Positions 4,176-5,695 of a stretch of 5,695 bases of DNA are shown here, piece after piece; the first letter of the stretch is position 1, and every line of letters begins with the position of its first letter. Under the pieces are notes generated by a model. That model had not been told where the DNA came from and made no database searches. It saw only the letters and a program-made list of their open reading frames with translations. The translations under genes were made by a program, and so were the position numbers. Where the stretch lies: contig JAQVQF010000145.1 in NCBI GenBank assembly GCA_028701715.1, positions 1-5,695 of the forward strand. The letters are read 5' to 3'. The stretch comes from Eubacteriales bacterium. Lineage in GTDB: Bacteria > Bacillota > Clostridia > Oscillospirales > CAG-382.

Positions 4176-5695
4176 TTATGTAAAATCCTCATTTGAAGCA
4201 TGTGTCGGTACGGCGTTTCCGGTGGCGCTCACAAGCCCGCATATTATCCAGAACAGCAATATACCGTTGCCGGTGTCGAAAGTGTTCTTACTGATGCCGA
4301 GAAGCAGAAAAACAGCCAATCCCGTAATAAAAACGGCGCATAATCCGCGCATACCCGAGTCACGGGATAAAGAGGAGGAGGTAAAGGATCGCGAAAGCAG
4401 CAAAACCAGAAAAATAACGCCCAAAACACATCCCATTATGCCAAGGCTTTCCGCAAGAATCCCGTATAATCCCGCACCGCCAAACTGCTGTCCGCCGAAA
4501 AGCAGGGGGAGCATTTCGGGTGTACCGGTTATTATACCCGACGGTTTATAAGGCTCTATATAATTGAAGATCGAAACAATTTCGCGTATATAATAAATAA
4601 CGGGAAGCGCCGTCGCAAACACAAAAAGAACGTTGAAAAATCTAACGGTGCGATAAACCAGATATATGAAAAGGCATACGAGAGCGATCAGCCAGACCTC
4701 GTCTGACATGGAAACGCATACATTGAACAATGACGACACAACAAACAGCATACGGAAGATAATATGAAATCCGCTTTCTTTCATGGTTAAAAGATAAACG
4801 GAAAAGGGCAGCGCGGCAATTATCATAAATTCGCTGTAGTTTAAGTACGCGCCGGGTGAAAGCCCGGTTAAAAGCGTAAAATTAATATTCAGATAACCGA
4901 AGATAAACAGAGCCGTTTGTATGAACGCCTTAATCATCAGCCCGAGCGATAAGCAGTATACGCTTTTTTTCAGAAGGGAAACGTTGCGCATAAGGTTGGA
5001 TGCCATCAAATATGAAGAAACAAGTATTAAAAGCTTCCATATGCCGGAATAAGGAAAAGCGAGCATAAAAATTACGGCAAAGAAAACCGCCGGCAGGTCC
5101 TCGCTCTTAAATGTCAGATTTCTTTTGCCGCGCAACAGCTTTAGGCTATATGACACGAGAGTTGCAAGAAGGATTAAAAATAATTTGTCTTCGTTTCCGA
5201 ACGGAATGGATACCATCGAGATCAACAGCCCGCTTTCGGGCGAATACAAAATTATCAGCGCGGTAAAAGCCGTTATTATATATAATATAACCGATACGGG
5301 AGACAAGAAAAATCCGGCGACACCGAACGCAAGCCCGGCGAAAAACGCGGCGGGAAAATGGTTTACGGAGGGAGCTTCGCCGTTTATCGCAAGGCGGTTA
5401 ATGCCGATCAGGTCAAGAAAAAAGCAAAACAGCAGGCTTTCGCTGATTTTTTTGCCCAGCGATTTTTTAGAAAATATTAAAAACACGGAAATCAGTACCA
5501 TGAGCGCGATAACCACCGCGTCCGCCTGCGTTCGGGCGATGCTGCCCACCATGAATATCCGGATCGCATACGCAAGAAGAGAATAAAGCCCCGCTGAAAT
5601 GAAAAACACTCCAAAGGACCTTACGGAGGTCGCCATGAAGGTTCTTATCAATAAACGGTAAAGCTTTATAATTCCGCTGCTTTCGACACTGCTTG
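4176..5695 (-). CDS. O-antigen ligase/polymerase-like membrane protein (5'-partial)
   Basis: This highly hydrophobic protein has about ten or more predicted membrane helices over about 505 visible residues. The frame remains open to the window edge. The extra residues upstream of the TTG at 5651-5649 read SSVSESSGIIKLYRLL, like the amphipathic N-terminus of clostridial O-antigen-ligase-family proteins, so the true start is probably outside the window and neither the TTG nor the ATG at 5636 should be trusted. Numbered from that TTG, a large loop lies at about 355-395, and GLYGILAESLGIMGCVLGVIFL (from about 394) resembles the C-terminal Wzy_C/WaaL signature of small residues, Glu, Leu-Gly-Ile-x-Gly. 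The family joins or polymerises lipid-linked glycans at the outer face of the membrane. Unusually, the segment where SRGAW is common reads SMSDEVW (314-320), and no His precedes the Leu-Tyr. The C-terminus is short and acidic. The gene probably leads an operon with the two DUF4330 genes in a surface-polysaccharide locus. Confidence 0.7.
   Translation of the reverse strand, partial: SSVESSGIIKLYRLLIRTFMATSVRSFGVFFISAGLYSLLAYAIRIFMVGSIARTQADAVVIALMVLISVFLIFSKKSLGKKISESLLFCFFLDLIGINRLAINGEAPSVNHFPAAFFAGLAFGVAGFFLSPVSVILYIITAFTALIILYSPESGLLISMVSIPFGNEDKLFLILLATLVSYSLKLLRGKRNLTFKSEDLPAVFFAVIFMLAFPYSGIWKLLILVSSYLMASNLMRNVSLLKKSVYCLSLGLMIKAFIQTALFIFGYLNINFTLLTGLSPGAYLNYSEFMIIAALPFSVYLLTMKESGFHIIFRMLFVVSSLFNVCVSMSDEVWLIALVCLFIYLVYRTVRFFNVLFVFATALPVIYYIREIVSIFNYIEPYKPSGIITGTPEMLPLLFGGQQFGGAGLYGILAESLGIMGCVLGVIFLVLLLSRSFTSSSLSRDSGMRGLCAVFITGLAVFLLLGISKNTFDTGNGILLFWIICGLVSATGNAVPTHASNEDFT

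Noticed and set aside
5125..5586. Plus-strand frame of 153 codons
   Set aside because: It is antisense to the membrane-protein gene and rich in residues expected from the complement of hydrophobic codons. There is no start signal.

Overview
This window looks like a chromosomal segment of a moderately AT-rich member of the Clostridia (Firmicutes), perhaps from the Oscillospiraceae or a related order. Three things point that way: an HPr/Crh-type regulator, a gene cluster of an O-antigen-ligase-like protein with DUF4330 proteins, and purine-rich Shine-Dalgarno sites. The placement is inferred from gene content, not from a database search.

All but one of the genes are on the minus strand, so transcription runs from high to low coordinates. 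From the right edge: (1) an O-antigen ligase/polymerase-like polytopic membrane protein, 4176-5695, truncated at its 5' end by the window. (2) Two paralogous single-pass membrane proteins of DUF4330 type, 3629-4018 and 3108-3602. Together these look like part of a surface-polysaccharide locus. (3) A separate single-gene unit, 2673-2930, encoding an HPr-fold protein with Arg at position 15 and Ser at position 46, so a Crh-like regulator and not a PTS phosphocarrier. It has its own strong promoter inside a perfect dyad, a good ribosome binding site and a rho-independent terminator. (4) uvrC (758-2578) and rsmD (225-758), overlapping by one base (TAATG): excision-repair endonuclease and 16S rRNA guanine methyltransferase. 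(5) At the left edge, the C-terminal end of a plus-strand gene (1-228), with a weak resemblance to the cytoplasmic tail of DUF4129-type proteins. Its stop codon interleaves with that of rsmD.

The main points of interest are the His15-to-Arg Crh-like protein and its palindromic promoter; uvrC lying behind a terminator without a Shine-Dalgarno site; the tandem DUF4330 pair with an unusual ligase homologue; and a 15-codon reading frame that overlaps the SD-less start of the first DUF4330 gene by ATGA. No mobile element, CRISPR array, tRNA or rRNA was seen, and no gene-free stretch exceeds 300 bases. I see no convincing wholly new system here. The surface-polysaccharide cluster, which continues off the right edge, is the best candidate for poorly described biology.
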